Shown here: positions 46,711 to 55,282 of the stretch, piece by piece
How the letters are laid out: every line of letters begins with the position of its first letter
Numbering within the stretch: the stretch's first letter is position 1
Made by a program: the position numbers and the translations under genes
The notes under the pieces: generated by a model
Told to the model about the DNA's origin: nothing
Databases searched by the model: none
What the model saw: only the letters and a program-made list of their open reading frames with translations
NCBI GenBank assembly: GCA_934512135.1
Contig: CAKSWT010000016.1
Location: 15,208-79,207, forward strand
DNA: 64,000 nucleotides
Source of the DNA: an uncultured Oscillospiraceae bacterium
GTDB lineage: Bacteria; Bacillota; Clostridia; Oscillospirales; Oscillospiraceae
Reading direction: 5' to 3'

Positions 46711-47205
46711 ATGAAGTTTTCCTTTACTCCTGCCTCCCAGGAAATGCTGCCGGAGCTGCTGGGGCTGTGCCGCCGGGCCGCCCAAGCCCCCGGCAGCCAC
46801 TGGGACGATCAGTACCCCAATCTAGAGATTCTCCAGTCGGACCTTCGGCAGCAGGCGCTCTACCGCATTGACTCCTCGGAGAAAGCCCCCATGGGGCTGA
46901 TTTCCATGGGCCGCATTGGGGAGCAGAATGACCTTCCCTGGCCCGATGAGGAGGCCCGCGCCTGCGAAATGTCCCGGTTTGGACTGGACCCGGCCTATCA
47001 GGGGCAGGGGCTGGGCGGCGTCATTTTTCTGGCGGCAGCTCGGCATTGCTTTGCCCAGGGCTTTGGGAGCATCCGCTTTCTGGTCTGCACCCAGGATCAG
47101 CGGCTCCGGCGGCTCTACGCCCGCTGCGGCGCCCAACACATTGGTCATCAATTTCTCTACGGCCTGGACTTTGAACAGTATCTGCTGACACCCCAGAGTC
47201 TGTGA
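46711..47205 (+). CDS. GNAT-family N-acetyltransferase
   Basis: 164 residues. Acetyl-CoA-binding motif A is 'FGLDPAYQGQGLGGVIFLAA' (about 88-107), followed by 'FLVCTQDQRLRRLYARCGA'. Substrate unknown. The ATG follows the DUF4349 stop codon with no gap (TAAATG), so translation is probably coupled. Confidence 0.9.
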   Translation: MKFSFTPASQEMLPELLGLCRRAAQAPGSHWDDQYPNLEILQSDLRQQALYRIDSSEKAPMGLISMGRIGEQNDLPWPDEEARACEMSRFGLDPAYQGQGLGGVIFLAAARHCFAQGFGSIRFLVCTQDQRLRRLYARCGAQHIGHQFLYGLDFEQYLLTPQSL

Positions 47206-47236
47206 ATTTGTTGCCGTTTTGTTTCCACCTTGTTCC

Positions 47237-47265
47237 TTTACATGGCCCCGTTTCTCCCGTATACT
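47237..47265 (+). promoter_or_regulatory. Promoter of SLH-VanY gene
   Basis: TTTACA, 17-base spacer, TATACT, 36 bases before the start. Confidence 0.7.
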
Positions 47266-47300
47266 TAAGGTATCGAATTGTATACAGGAGGAGACTTACC

Positions 47301-48515
47301 ATGGAGCATTCGAAAAGACGGCTTGGGGCCGTGTGCACGCTGATTCTGTGCTGCCTATGCTGGACCTTGAACGTCTTTGCCTACGGAGATGTCCAGGAGG
47401 ACAGCTGGTACGCCCAGGCAGTGGACTATGTGACGGAGCACGGCCTGTTTCAGGGCACGGAGGAGGATCTGTTCTCCCCGGAGGCATCCATGACCCGGGC
47501 CATGTTTGTGACGGTGCTCTGCCGGGCGGACAACGGGGACCGGGACACCTACCCCGACGCCGGCTTCACCGACGTGCCCCCTGACGCCTACTATACCCAG
47601 TGCGTCAACTGGGGAAAGGCCCGTGATCTGGTGAAGGGCACCGAGGACACCCTGTTCAGCCCGGACGACCCGGTGAGCCGGGAGCAGATCTGCACCCTAA
47701 TCTCCCGGTATACAGACTACCTGGGCTTCCAGCTTCCGGCCGACCAGGCCCCCGCCGTCTTTACCGACGGCGGCTCCATCAGCGAATACGCCCAAGCGGC
47801 TGTGACGGCCTGCCAGGCCGCCGGGCTGGTAAACGGCTATCCCGAAGGGGATTTCCGGCCCCAGGCCTCCGCCACCCGGGCAGAGGTTGCCACCATCTTC
47901 TTCCGGCTGGGAACGCTGCTGGAGGCGGCGGGCTATTCCGTCGGACCGGACCGGGTGGATTCCGGGGACTGGCGGCTGATGCTGGTAAATCGCTGGAATC
48001 CTATTCCCGAGGGGTATGTGGACACCATTTCCCTGGTGGACACCCCCTGGGGCGAGGCTGTGGACGCCAGAATGTATGAGGACTGCATGGCCATGATGCA
48101 GGGTCTGGATGACGCCGGAATCTACGCCTACATCGACTCCGGCTTCCGCTCCAACTCCATTCAGGAATACCTGTTTAACCGGAAGGTAAACCAGTACATA
48201 TCCTACGGCTACTCCTACGGGGAGGCCCAGGAGGCGGCAGAGCAGTGGGTGGCCCGCCCGGGCACCAGCGAGCACGAGATCGGCCTGGCGCTGGACATCA
48301 GCATGTACGCCGACAACGCCGACACCGTCCACTGGTGGCTGTCCCAGCACGCCTGGGAATACGGCTTCATTTACCGCTATCCCGCCGACAAGGAGTCCGT
48401 CACCGGCGTACATCAAGAGCCCTGGCACTACCGCTATGTGGGCAGGGAGTACGCCAAGCGCATCTACGACTCCGGCCTGACCTTGGAGGAGTTTTTGGCC
48501 CAGTACACCGCCTGA
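47301..48515 (+). CDS. SLH-anchored VanY-type D-alanyl-D-alanine carboxypeptidase
   Basis: 404 residues: signal peptide (about 1-27), three S-layer-homology repeats (about 28-215; 'EDLFSPEASMTRAMFVTVLC', 'DTLFSPDDPVSREQICTLIS', 'EGDFRPQASATRAEVATIFF'), then an M15B peptidase domain. The zinc motifs are 'SEHEIGLALDI' (His and Asp) and 'EPWHYRYVG' (Glu and His), with 'SGFRS' at the substrate site. It would trim the terminal D-Ala of stem peptides while bound to secondary cell-wall polymer. AGGAGG is followed by ATG at 9 bases. Nothing nearby suggests a vancomycin-resistance operon. Confidence 0.95.
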   Translation: MEHSKRRLGAVCTLILCCLCWTLNVFAYGDVQEDSWYAQAVDYVTEHGLFQGTEEDLFSPEASMTRAMFVTVLCRADNGDRDTYPDAGFTDVPPDAYYTQCVNWGKARDLVKGTEDTLFSPDDPVSREQICTLISRYTDYLGFQLPADQAPAVFTDGGSISEYAQAAVTACQAAGLVNGYPEGDFRPQASATRAEVATIFFRLGTLLEAAGYSVGPDRVDSGDWRLMLVNRWNPIPEGYVDTISLVDTPWGEAVDARMYEDCMAMMQGLDDAGIYAYIDSGFRSNSIQEYLFNRKVNQYISYGYSYGEAQEAAEQWVARPGTSEHEIGLALDISMYADNADTVHWWLSQHAWEYGFIYRYPADKESVTGVHQEPWHYRYVGREYAKRIYDSGLTLEEFLAQYTA

Positions 48516-48583
48516 TTCTCCGGCCAAGTCTCCGGGGCAAAATCCCCGTAAACTCCCGGTCCATATTTCTGCACGAATTGCTC

Positions 48584-48612
48584 AACGCCCTGATTTTTCA
48601 GGGCGTTTTTTC
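48584..48612 (+). terminator. Terminator after SLH-VanY gene
   Basis: AACGCCCTGA, T-rich loop, TCAGGGCGTT, then T-run. Confidence 0.92.
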
Positions 48613-48651
48613 GTCTTTCTGACAAATTTTCACCCCGAGGTGTTTTCCTCC

Positions 48652-48679
48652 TTGACAATACTACGGGATGAAATATAAT
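48652..48679 (+). promoter_or_regulatory. Promoter of potABCD
   Basis: Consensus TTGACA, 16-base spacer, consensus TATAAT, 79 bases before potA. Confidence 0.85.
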
Positions 48680-48757
48680 ATGGGTATCCGTGTCATTTGG
48701 CGACTGTGGTCTGCTGGACGGCACGGAAATTTTTTAGGAAAGAACGGGGGAGGATAA

Positions 48758-49885
48758 ATGGCAAAAGAGCTCATTCGTCTCCAGAACGTATCCATGGGAT
48801 TTGACGGAGAGACGGTATTGGATTCCATTGATCTTACCATCAATGACCACGAGTTTCTTACCCTACTTGGCCCCAGTGGATGTGGAAAAACCACAACCCT
48901 GCGCATCATTGGGGGCTTCCAGAAGCCCACTTCTGGAGACGTATTTTTCGATGGACAGCGGATCAACGATGTTCCGCCCTATCGTCGCAGAATCAACACG
49001 GTGTTTCAGAAATATGCCCTGTTCCCGCATCTGGACGTCTACGACAACATTGCCTTTGGCCTGCGGGTCAGCAAGCTGTCCGAGGACGAGGTGGACCGGA
49101 GAGTCACAGAGATGCTGGAGATCGTCAGTCTCAAGGGCTTCCAGAACCGAAAGGTCACCAGCCTTTCCGGCGGTCAGCAGCAGCGGGTGGCCATCGCCCG
49201 CGCCCTGGTGAACCAGCCCAAGGTTTTGCTTCTGGACGAGCCCCTGGGCGCCCTGGATATGCGGCTTCGGAAAGATATGCAGAATGAGCTTAAACGCATC
49301 CAGCAGGCGCTGGAGATCACATTTATCTATGTGACCCACGATCAGGAGGAGGCCCTGGCCATGAGCGACACGGTGGTGGTCATGGACAAGGGCTGCATCC
49401 AGCAGATCGGCTCTCCCGTTGACATCTATAACGAGCCGAAAAACGCCTTTGTGGCGGACTTTATCGGCGAGAGCAACATTCTCGACGGCATTATGCGAAA
49501 GGACTATGAGGTGGAGTGCTTCGGCCACCGGTATCAATGTCTGGACAAGGGCTTTGGCAAAAACGAGCCGGTGGACGTGGTCATCCGGCCGGAGGACATC
49601 GACATTGTATCCCCCACCGCCGGTTACCTCACCGCAGAGGTCACCAACGTGATCTTCAAGGGCACCTTCTACGACACCTTTGTGGACGTGGAGGGCTTTA
49701 AGTGGCTGATTCAAACCACCGACGCCCATCAGGTGGGGGACAAAATCGGCATCAGCCTGGATCCCGACGCCATTCACGTGATGAAGAAAAGCGCCTACTC
49801 TGAGCAGTTTGGCGACTACAGCTCCTACAGCGCCGAATACGACGAAATGGAGGAGGACCCGGAGGGCGAAGGCGATGAAGAATAA
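48758..49885 (+). CDS. potA: Spermidine/putrescine ABC transporter ATPase PotA
   Basis: 375 residues. Walker A 'GPSGCGKTT', signature 'LSGGQQQRVAIARAL', Walker B 'VLLLDEPLGALD' and H-loop 'YVTHDQEEAL', then a C-terminal TOBE/OB regulatory domain (about 240-350) and an acidic tail. GGGGGAGG precedes the ATG. First gene of a tight potA-B-C-D operon with an 11-base overlap into potB. Polyamine specificity is inferred from the gene set. Confidence 0.95.
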   Translation: MAKELIRLQNVSMGFDGETVLDSIDLTINDHEFLTLLGPSGCGKTTTLRIIGGFQKPTSGDVFFDGQRINDVPPYRRRINTVFQKYALFPHLDVYDNIAFGLRVSKLSEDEVDRRVTEMLEIVSLKGFQNRKVTSLSGGQQQRVAIARALVNQPKVLLLDEPLGALDMRLRKDMQNELKRIQQALEITFIYVTHDQEEALAMSDTVVVMDKGCIQQIGSPVDIYNEPKNAFVADFIGESNILDGIMRKDYEVECFGHRYQCLDKGFGKNEPVDVVIRPEDIDIVSPTAGYLTAEVTNVIFKGTFYDTFVDVEGFKWLIQTTDAHQVGDKIGISLDPDAIHVMKKSAYSEQFGDYSSYSAEYDEMEEDPEGEGDEE

Positions 49886-50693
49886 GCTGCTGGCCGCCCC
49901 CTATCTTCTATGGATGGTGCTGTTTACCCTGATTCCCCTGGGCATTGTCGTCTACTATGCCTTTACCGACGCCATCACCGGGGGCTTTACCCTGGATAAC
50001 ATCGGAAGAATCAGCATTTATCTGCCCATCTTCTTCCGGTCCATTGGCCTGGCCGCCGTGGCCAGCGTGATTTGCCTCATCATCGGCTATCCTGTGGCCT
50101 ACTGCATTGCCACAGTAAGCGAGACCTGGCAGAAGTTTCTGTCCATGCTGGTGATGCTGCCCATGTGCATGAGCTTTCTGCTCCGGACCCTGGCCTGGGT
50201 GGCACTGCTGGACGACACCGGCATTCTCAACCAGCTCTTTGGCGCCATGGGGATTGGTCCCCTGCCTCTGGTTCGGAACAACGGCGCCGTGATTCTGGGC
50301 ATGGTCTACAACTATCTGCCCTATATGATTATGCCGCTTTACACGGTGATTATGAAGATTGACCCCAAGCTGGAGGAGGCGGCCCAGGATCTGGGCTGCT
50401 CCAATGCCCAGGTGTTCCGCCGGGTGACCCTCCCGCTGAGTATCCCCGGCATTGTCTCCGGCATCACCATGGTGTTCGTTCCGGCGGTCTCCACCTTCTA
50501 TATCTCTCAGAAGTTGGGCGGCACCAGCACCGTACTCATTGGCGACGTAATCGAGAGCCAGTTTAAAACCGCCTACAACCCCAATCTGGGGGCTGCCCTG
50601 AGCCTGGTGCTGATGGTGATGGTACTCATCTGCGTGGGCATTATGAATCACTTCTCCTCCGGAGATGACGGAGAGGAGATGATGACCCTGTGA
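49875..50693 (+). CDS. potB: Spermidine/putrescine ABC permease PotB
   Basis: 272 residues, six membrane helices. The EAA loop reads 'LEEAAQDLGCSNAQVFRRV' with 'TLPLSIPGI'. The ATG is inside the end of potA and GGCGAAGGCG provides a weak ribosome site, consistent with coupling. Partner of PotC. Confidence 0.94.
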   Translation: MKNKLLAAPYLLWMVLFTLIPLGIVVYYAFTDAITGGFTLDNIGRISIYLPIFFRSIGLAAVASVICLIIGYPVAYCIATVSETWQKFLSMLVMLPMCMSFLLRTLAWVALLDDTGILNQLFGAMGIGPLPLVRNNGAVILGMVYNYLPYMIMPLYTVIMKIDPKLEEAAQDLGCSNAQVFRRVTLPLSIPGIVSGITMVFVPAVSTFYISQKLGGTSTVLIGDVIESQFKTAYNPNLGAALSLVLMVMVLICVGIMNHFSSGDDGEEMMTL

Positions 50694-51508
50694 AAAAGTT
50701 CACCCGTATTTTCACCGTTTTGGTGTTTCTCTTTCTCTATCTGCCCATGATCGTCCTGGGGGTGGCCTCCTTTAACAAGGGCACAGACATCGCCTCCTGG
50801 AGCGGCTTTACCCTGAAGCAGTACGGGGCCCTGTTCCGGGACGGAACCCTGCTGCCTCTGCTGGGGAACTCTGTGATTGTGGCAGTGGTGGCCGCTGTGA
50901 TCTCCACCATTCTGGGCACCATGGCTGCCGTGGGCATCTACAACATGCGCCGCCGCCCCCGTGCCCTGGCCATGACCCTCACCAACATTCCCATGACCAA
51001 TCCGGACATCGTCACCGGCGTCTCTTTGGCCCTGCTGTTCGCCTTTGCCGGAACCATGCTCCGCCGGAACAACGTTATGGGCTTTGGCACCCTGCTCATT
51101 GCCCACATCACCTTTGACATGCCCTATGTAATCCTGTCGGTAATGCCCAAGCTCTCCCAGATGGACCCGAATCTCCGGGAGGCCGCTCTGGACCTGGGCT
51201 GCACCCCGATGCAGGCCTTCTTCCGCGTGGTGATTCACGAGATTCTCCCGGGCATCGTCTCCGGGGCGCTGATGGCCTTTACCATGAGCCTGGACGACTT
51301 TGTGATCTCCTATTTTGTCTACGGGCCCAATTTTGTCACCCTGCCGGTGGAGATCTATAACTACACCAAAAAGCCCCTACAGCCCAAAATCTATGCCCTG
51401 TTTACCCTGCTGTTCCTGGTGATTCTGGCGCTGATGGTTCTGATGAACCTGCTCCAGGCCCGGGACGCCAAAAACCGGGCCGGACGTCGGCGGAAGGAGG
51501 CGGTATAA
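50690..51508 (+). CDS. potC: Spermidine/putrescine ABC permease PotC
   Basis: 272 residues, six membrane helices. EAA loop 'LREAALDLGCTPMQAFFRV'. GTG start overlapping the potB stop (GTGA), with GGAGAGGAGATG upstream as ribosome site. The typical PotC segment 'AFTMSLDDFVISYFVYGPNF' is present. Confidence 0.94.
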   Translation: MKKFTRIFTVLVFLFLYLPMIVLGVASFNKGTDIASWSGFTLKQYGALFRDGTLLPLLGNSVIVAVVAAVISTILGTMAAVGIYNMRRRPRALAMTLTNIPMTNPDIVTGVSLALLFAFAGTMLRRNNVMGFGTLLIAHITFDMPYVILSVMPKLSQMDPNLREAALDLGCTPMQAFFRVVIHEILPGIVSGALMAFTMSLDDFVISYFVYGPNFVTLPVEIYNYTKKPLQPKIYALFTLLFLVILALMVLMNLLQARDAKNRAGRRRKEAV

Positions 51509-52722
51509 TGGGCCGTGTGTTTTCCCGTGTCCTGAGCCTGACCCTTACTGGGCTATTGACCCTTCCCCTGCTGTCGGGACTGTTCACCCTTCCCGCCCAG
51601 GCTGCGGACAAGGTCACCATCAACGTCTACAACTGGGGCCAGTATATCTCCGACGGCACCGACGACTATATTGACGTAAACCGTGCCTTTACCGAGGCCA
51701 CAGGTATTGAGGTCAACTATATGACCTTTGACACCAACGAAAGCCTGTACACCAAGCTCAAAACCGGCGGCTCTACCTATGACGTGATCGTCCCCTCGGA
51801 CTATATGGCCGGACGGCTCATTGACGAGGGCATGGTGCAGAAGCTGGACTTTGACAACATCCCCAACTATCAGTATGTGGGGGAGGCCTACAAAAGCACC
51901 GCCTACGACCCGGACAACGAATACTCCGTCCCCTACACCTGGGGCACCGTGGGCGTCATCTACAACAAAAAGTATGTGGACGAGAATGACCTCGGCTCCT
52001 GGAATCTGCTTTGGAACTCCAAGTACGCCGGGAAAATTCTCATGTTCGACAACAACCGGGACGCCTTTGCCATTGCCGAGGCCTCTCTGGGCTATTCTCT
52101 GAACACCCAGGACCCCCAGGAGCTGCGGAACTGCGCCGACTATCTGGAGCAGCAAAAGCCCCTGGTCCAGCAGTACGTCATGGACCAGATCTTCGACAAA
52201 ATGACCCGGGAGGAGGCCTGGATCGCCCCCTACTACGCCGGAGACTATCTGACCATGGTGGAGGACAACCCGGATCTGGGCTTCTTCCTCCCGGAGGAGA
52301 GCTTCAACCTGTTTATCGACTGCTTAATGATTCCCTCCTCCGCAGAGCACAAGACTGAGGCTGAAGCCTATATCAACTTCCTGCTTCAGCCGGAGATTTG
52401 CGGCGAAAACCTGGACTATCTGGGCTACTCCGCCCCGGAGGAGGCCGCCAAGGAGTATATGGACCCGGAGATTGCCGCCAGCGACATCGCCTACCCCTCC
52501 GAGGAGACCTTGGCCCGGTCCGAGGCCTTCCTGTACCTCCCCGGGGAGACCAACCAGCTGATGGATTCCCTTTGGCTGGAGGTCAAAACCGACGGAGGCG
52601 CCGACAGCACCCAACAGCTGATTATCTCCGCTGTGGTGATTGGCGTCATTCTGCTCCTGCTGGCTCTCTACAGTCTGCGGAAAAAACGGCGAAAGGCCCG
52701 CCGCTGCCGCGCCTGGAAATAG
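51508..52722 (+). CDS. potD: Polyamine-binding protein PotD-like, with C-terminal membrane anchor
   Basis: 404 residues. N-terminal signal peptide (about 1-33, 'LFTLPAQA' at the cleavage site), then a PotD-type binding domain ('INVYNWGQYISDGTDDYIDV', 'YDVIVPSDYMAGRLIDEGMV', 'DNNRDAFAIAEASLGYSLNT'). There is no lipobox Cys. A hydrophobic helix at about 371-390 ('LIISAVVIGVILLLLALYSL') with a strongly basic tail anchors it from the C-terminal end instead. The ATG overlaps the potC stop by one base and GGAGG lies just upstream. Confidence 0.93.
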   Translation: MGRVFSRVLSLTLTGLLTLPLLSGLFTLPAQAADKVTINVYNWGQYISDGTDDYIDVNRAFTEATGIEVNYMTFDTNESLYTKLKTGGSTYDVIVPSDYMAGRLIDEGMVQKLDFDNIPNYQYVGEAYKSTAYDPDNEYSVPYTWGTVGVIYNKKYVDENDLGSWNLLWNSKYAGKILMFDNNRDAFAIAEASLGYSLNTQDPQELRNCADYLEQQKPLVQQYVMDQIFDKMTREEAWIAPYYAGDYLTMVEDNPDLGFFLPEESFNLFIDCLMIPSSAEHKTEAEAYINFLLQPEICGENLDYLGYSAPEEAAKEYMDPEIAASDIAYPSEETLARSEAFLYLPGETNQLMDSLWLEVKTDGGADSTQQLIISAVVIGVILLLLALYSLRKKRRKARRCRAWK

Positions 52723-52729
52723 CATCTTT

Positions 52730-52759
52730 CCCGCACATCCCACAGGATGTGCGGGTTTT
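52730..52759 (+). terminator. Terminator of potABCD
   Basis: Perfect 11-bp stem CCCGCACATCC/GGATGTGCGGG, CACA loop, TTTT. Confidence 0.92.
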
Positions 52760-52781
52760 CCATCCTTTGGTGGAAATTTTG

Positions 52782-52811
52782 TTGACTTTCCCTGGCCCAG
52801 GCAGATATAAT
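52782..52811 (+). promoter_or_regulatory. Promoter of sulfatase-GT2-YfhO operon
   Basis: TTGACT, 18-base spacer, consensus TATAAT, 33 bases before the first gene. Confidence 0.75.
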
Positions 52812-52844
52812 GTCTAGGGAATACACGAGAATGGAAGGAATGTT

Positions 52845-54278
52845 ATGGAGAGACGAAGCGCCACCCTTTGGGGCCTGGGCAGCATAATCCTGGTCTGCGC
52901 CTACCCCTGCGTATTTCAGTACGCACACAATATTCAGGACGCCCTTTGGCTGGACGCCCTGCTGTTTTTCGGCATTTTTCTGGCCACGGCAGCGGTGATT
53001 TTTTTGGCGGCCCTGGCGGTGCTGCGGAACGTGGGCCGGGCGGCCCTGATCTGCGACCTTACCATGCTGGTGGTCATGAACTTTGGCCTGGTGGACAGCG
53101 CCCTAAAGGCTCGCTTTTCCTGGGCCCGCGCCCTGCTGCTGGGCGGTCTGGTCGGACTGCTGCTGCTGGGGCTGCTGATCCTGCTGCTCCGAAAAAAGTG
53201 GAACTGCAAGGTCCCGTGTCTGCTGCTGTGCCTGATGTTCGGCGGAATGACCCTGGTGAGTCTGGGCTCCACCGTCCCCCACTGGCTCCAGCATGCTTCA
53301 TCTCCCGAGCCTGCCTTGGAGGCGCCCCCGGCGGCGGCGGAGGGCCCCCGGCCCAATGTCTACTTTTTCCTCTACGATGAATACGGCGGCCCGGACAATC
53401 TGGACTTTTACTACGACTACGACGACGGGGCCTTCTATGAGGCGCTGGATGCGCTGGGCTTCGTCCACTCGGACAGCAGCTACAACATGGAATCCACCAA
53501 CACCGCCGAAATCGTCCCCAACCTCTACGCCCTCCAGTACCTGGACACCTACGGCTTCCAAAGCGGTGACGGAGAGGTGCCGGCGCTATATCAGCTGTTC
53601 CAGGACATGGGCTACCGGATTCAGCTGATTAACCACAACAGCTTTCTGGACACCGACAAAACTGAGGTCCTCAGTCATGACCAGTATGCGGAGTCCATCT
53701 GCAAATACCTGTTCCAGAACAGCCTATTCTCCATCCATCCGCTGAATACGCCCTTTTTAAAGCTGCCCCAGCTTCAGTACACCTACGCCTATGTGACCAT
53801 GCTCATGGATGTATTCCGGCGCACGGAGACCGCCTGGGAAACCGCCCAGGATAGCCCCACCCTCACCCTGGGCTATATCCAGTGCCCCCACATTGGCTTT
53901 GTGGTGGACCGAGACGGGAACTATCTCCCGGGCTATGCCTGGAGCGACTGGAGAGATCCCCAATACTATCTGGGGCAGCTGGAATACACCAACCGCCGAA
54001 TTCTCTCGGCAGTCCAGGCCATCCGTGCCCACGACCCGGAGGCGGTAATCATTCTCCAGTCGGACCATGGGGCCCGGCTGAGCAAACACCGGCAGGAGCT
54101 GTACAACATTCCCTACCAGGAGGCCGATCTGATCCATGAACACAATATTCTCAACGCCGTGTGTCTCCCCGGTCAGGAACTCTCCATTGAGGGGCTCTCC
54201 GGCATCAATACGCTGCGCACCGTTCTCAACACCGTCTACAGGACGGACTATGAAATGCTGACCTGGAAGGAGTCTTGA
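52845..54278 (+). CDS. Membrane protein with sulfatase/alkaline-phosphatase-superfamily domain
   Basis: 477 residues. Four to five membrane helices fill residues 8-145. The extracytoplasmic domain from about 168 has 'NVYFFLYDEYGG' (first metal-binding Asp/Glu), a Thr-bearing 'STNTAEIVPNLYALQY' where the catalytic Thr/Ser is expected, 'YIQCPHIGFVVDRDGN' and 'ILQSDHGAR' (Asp-His near 405). The layout recalls LtaS-like phosphoglycerol or phosphoethanolamine transferases, but the membrane part and the spacing differ, so the reaction is not assigned. First gene of a three-gene operon with a glycosyltransferase and YfhO. Confidence 0.8.
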   Translation: MERRSATLWGLGSIILVCAYPCVFQYAHNIQDALWLDALLFFGIFLATAAVIFLAALAVLRNVGRAALICDLTMLVVMNFGLVDSALKARFSWARALLLGGLVGLLLLGLLILLLRKKWNCKVPCLLLCLMFGGMTLVSLGSTVPHWLQHASSPEPALEAPPAAAEGPRPNVYFFLYDEYGGPDNLDFYYDYDDGAFYEALDALGFVHSDSSYNMESTNTAEIVPNLYALQYLDTYGFQSGDGEVPALYQLFQDMGYRIQLINHNSFLDTDKTEVLSHDQYAESICKYLFQNSLFSIHPLNTPFLKLPQLQYTYAYVTMLMDVFRRTETAWETAQDSPTLTLGYIQCPHIGFVVDRDGNYLPGYAWSDWRDPQYYLGQLEYTNRRILSAVQAIRAHDPEAVIILQSDHGARLSKHRQELYNIPYQEADLIHEHNILNAVCLPGQELSIEGLSGINTLRTVLNTVYRTDYEMLTWKES

Positions 54279-54280
54279 GC

Positions 54281-55282
54281 ATGGAAGAAGAAATCATTCG
54301 CCAGGACCGGACCCTATCTGTGGTGGTCCCCGCCTACAACGAGGAAATGACTCTGGACAAGGCCGCCGCCACCATTCATCGGATTTTGGAGGAGGCCCGG
54401 ATTCCCCACGAGCTGATTTTTGTGGATGACGGCTCCACCGACGGCACCTGGAGCCGCATCAATCTGGCCGCTGAGCATTTCCAATGCGTTCGGGGACTGC
54501 GCTTCTCCCGGAACTTCGGCAAGGAGGCCGCCATAATGGCCGGTCTCACCATGTCCAAGGGAGCCTGCACCGCTGTGCTGGACTGCGACCTTCAGCATCC
54601 CCCGGAAAAGCTCCTAGACATGTACCAGCTGTGGCTCCAGGGCTACCAGGTGGTGGAGGGCCGGAAGCGCAGCCGGGGCACGGAGACCGCCTCCCACGGT
54701 CTGGCGGCCAAGCTCTTCTATGGGCTCATCAGCAAGGCCGCAGGCTTTGACATGTCCGACGCCTCGGACTTCAAGCTGCTGGACCGGACTGTGGTGGACG
54801 TGCTCATCCACATTCCCGAAAAGCAGATGTTCTTCCGGGCCATGTCCCAGTGGGTGGGCTTCCCCCACGGCGTGGTACTCTTTGATGTTCAGCAGCGGGA
54901 GGCCGGAGAATCCAAGTGGTCCGGGCCGGCCCTGGTCAAATACGCCCTGTCCAGCATTGCCTCCTTCTCCTCTGCCCCCATGCAGATTGTCTCGGCCCTG
55001 GGGGTCATCATGTTCCTGGTGTCCTGCGTCCTGGGAATCGTCGCCCTGGTGCAGAAGTTCACTGGCCGGGCCCTGGGAGGCTTCACCACCGTAATCCTGC
55101 TGCTGCTCTTTATTGGCAGCATTATTATGATCTCCCTGGGGCTCATCGGCTATTATCTGGCCCGAATCTACGAGGAGATGAAGGGCAGGCCCCGGTACAT
55201 CATCTCCGGCCTGTGCGGCAGCCAGCCCCAAGGCCCCGCCCCGGACCGGGAGAACTGCCCGGCACCGGAGACGGCCCCATGA
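54281..55282 (+). CDS. Family 2 glycosyltransferase, DPM1/CsbB-like
   Basis: 333 residues. GT-A domain with 'VVVPAYNEEMTL', 'FVDDGSTDGTW' and 'VLDCDLQHPPEK' (metal-binding Asp), followed by two C-terminal membrane helices (about 235-262 and 270-295). Such enzymes load a sugar from a nucleotide donor onto undecaprenyl phosphate at the inner face. AAGGAG is 8 bases before the ATG. A TTG six bases earlier was rejected. The end overlaps yfhO-like by 4 bases. Confidence 0.92.
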   Translation: MEEEIIRQDRTLSVVVPAYNEEMTLDKAAATIHRILEEARIPHELIFVDDGSTDGTWSRINLAAEHFQCVRGLRFSRNFGKEAAIMAGLTMSKGACTAVLDCDLQHPPEKLLDMYQLWLQGYQVVEGRKRSRGTETASHGLAAKLFYGLISKAAGFDMSDASDFKLLDRTVVDVLIHIPEKQMFFRAMSQWVGFPHGVVLFDVQQREAGESKWSGPALVKYALSSIASFSSAPMQIVSALGVIMFLVSCVLGIVALVQKFTGRALGGFTTVILLLLFIGSIIMISLGLIGYYLARIYEEMKGRPRYIISGLCGSQPQGPAPDRENCPAPETAP

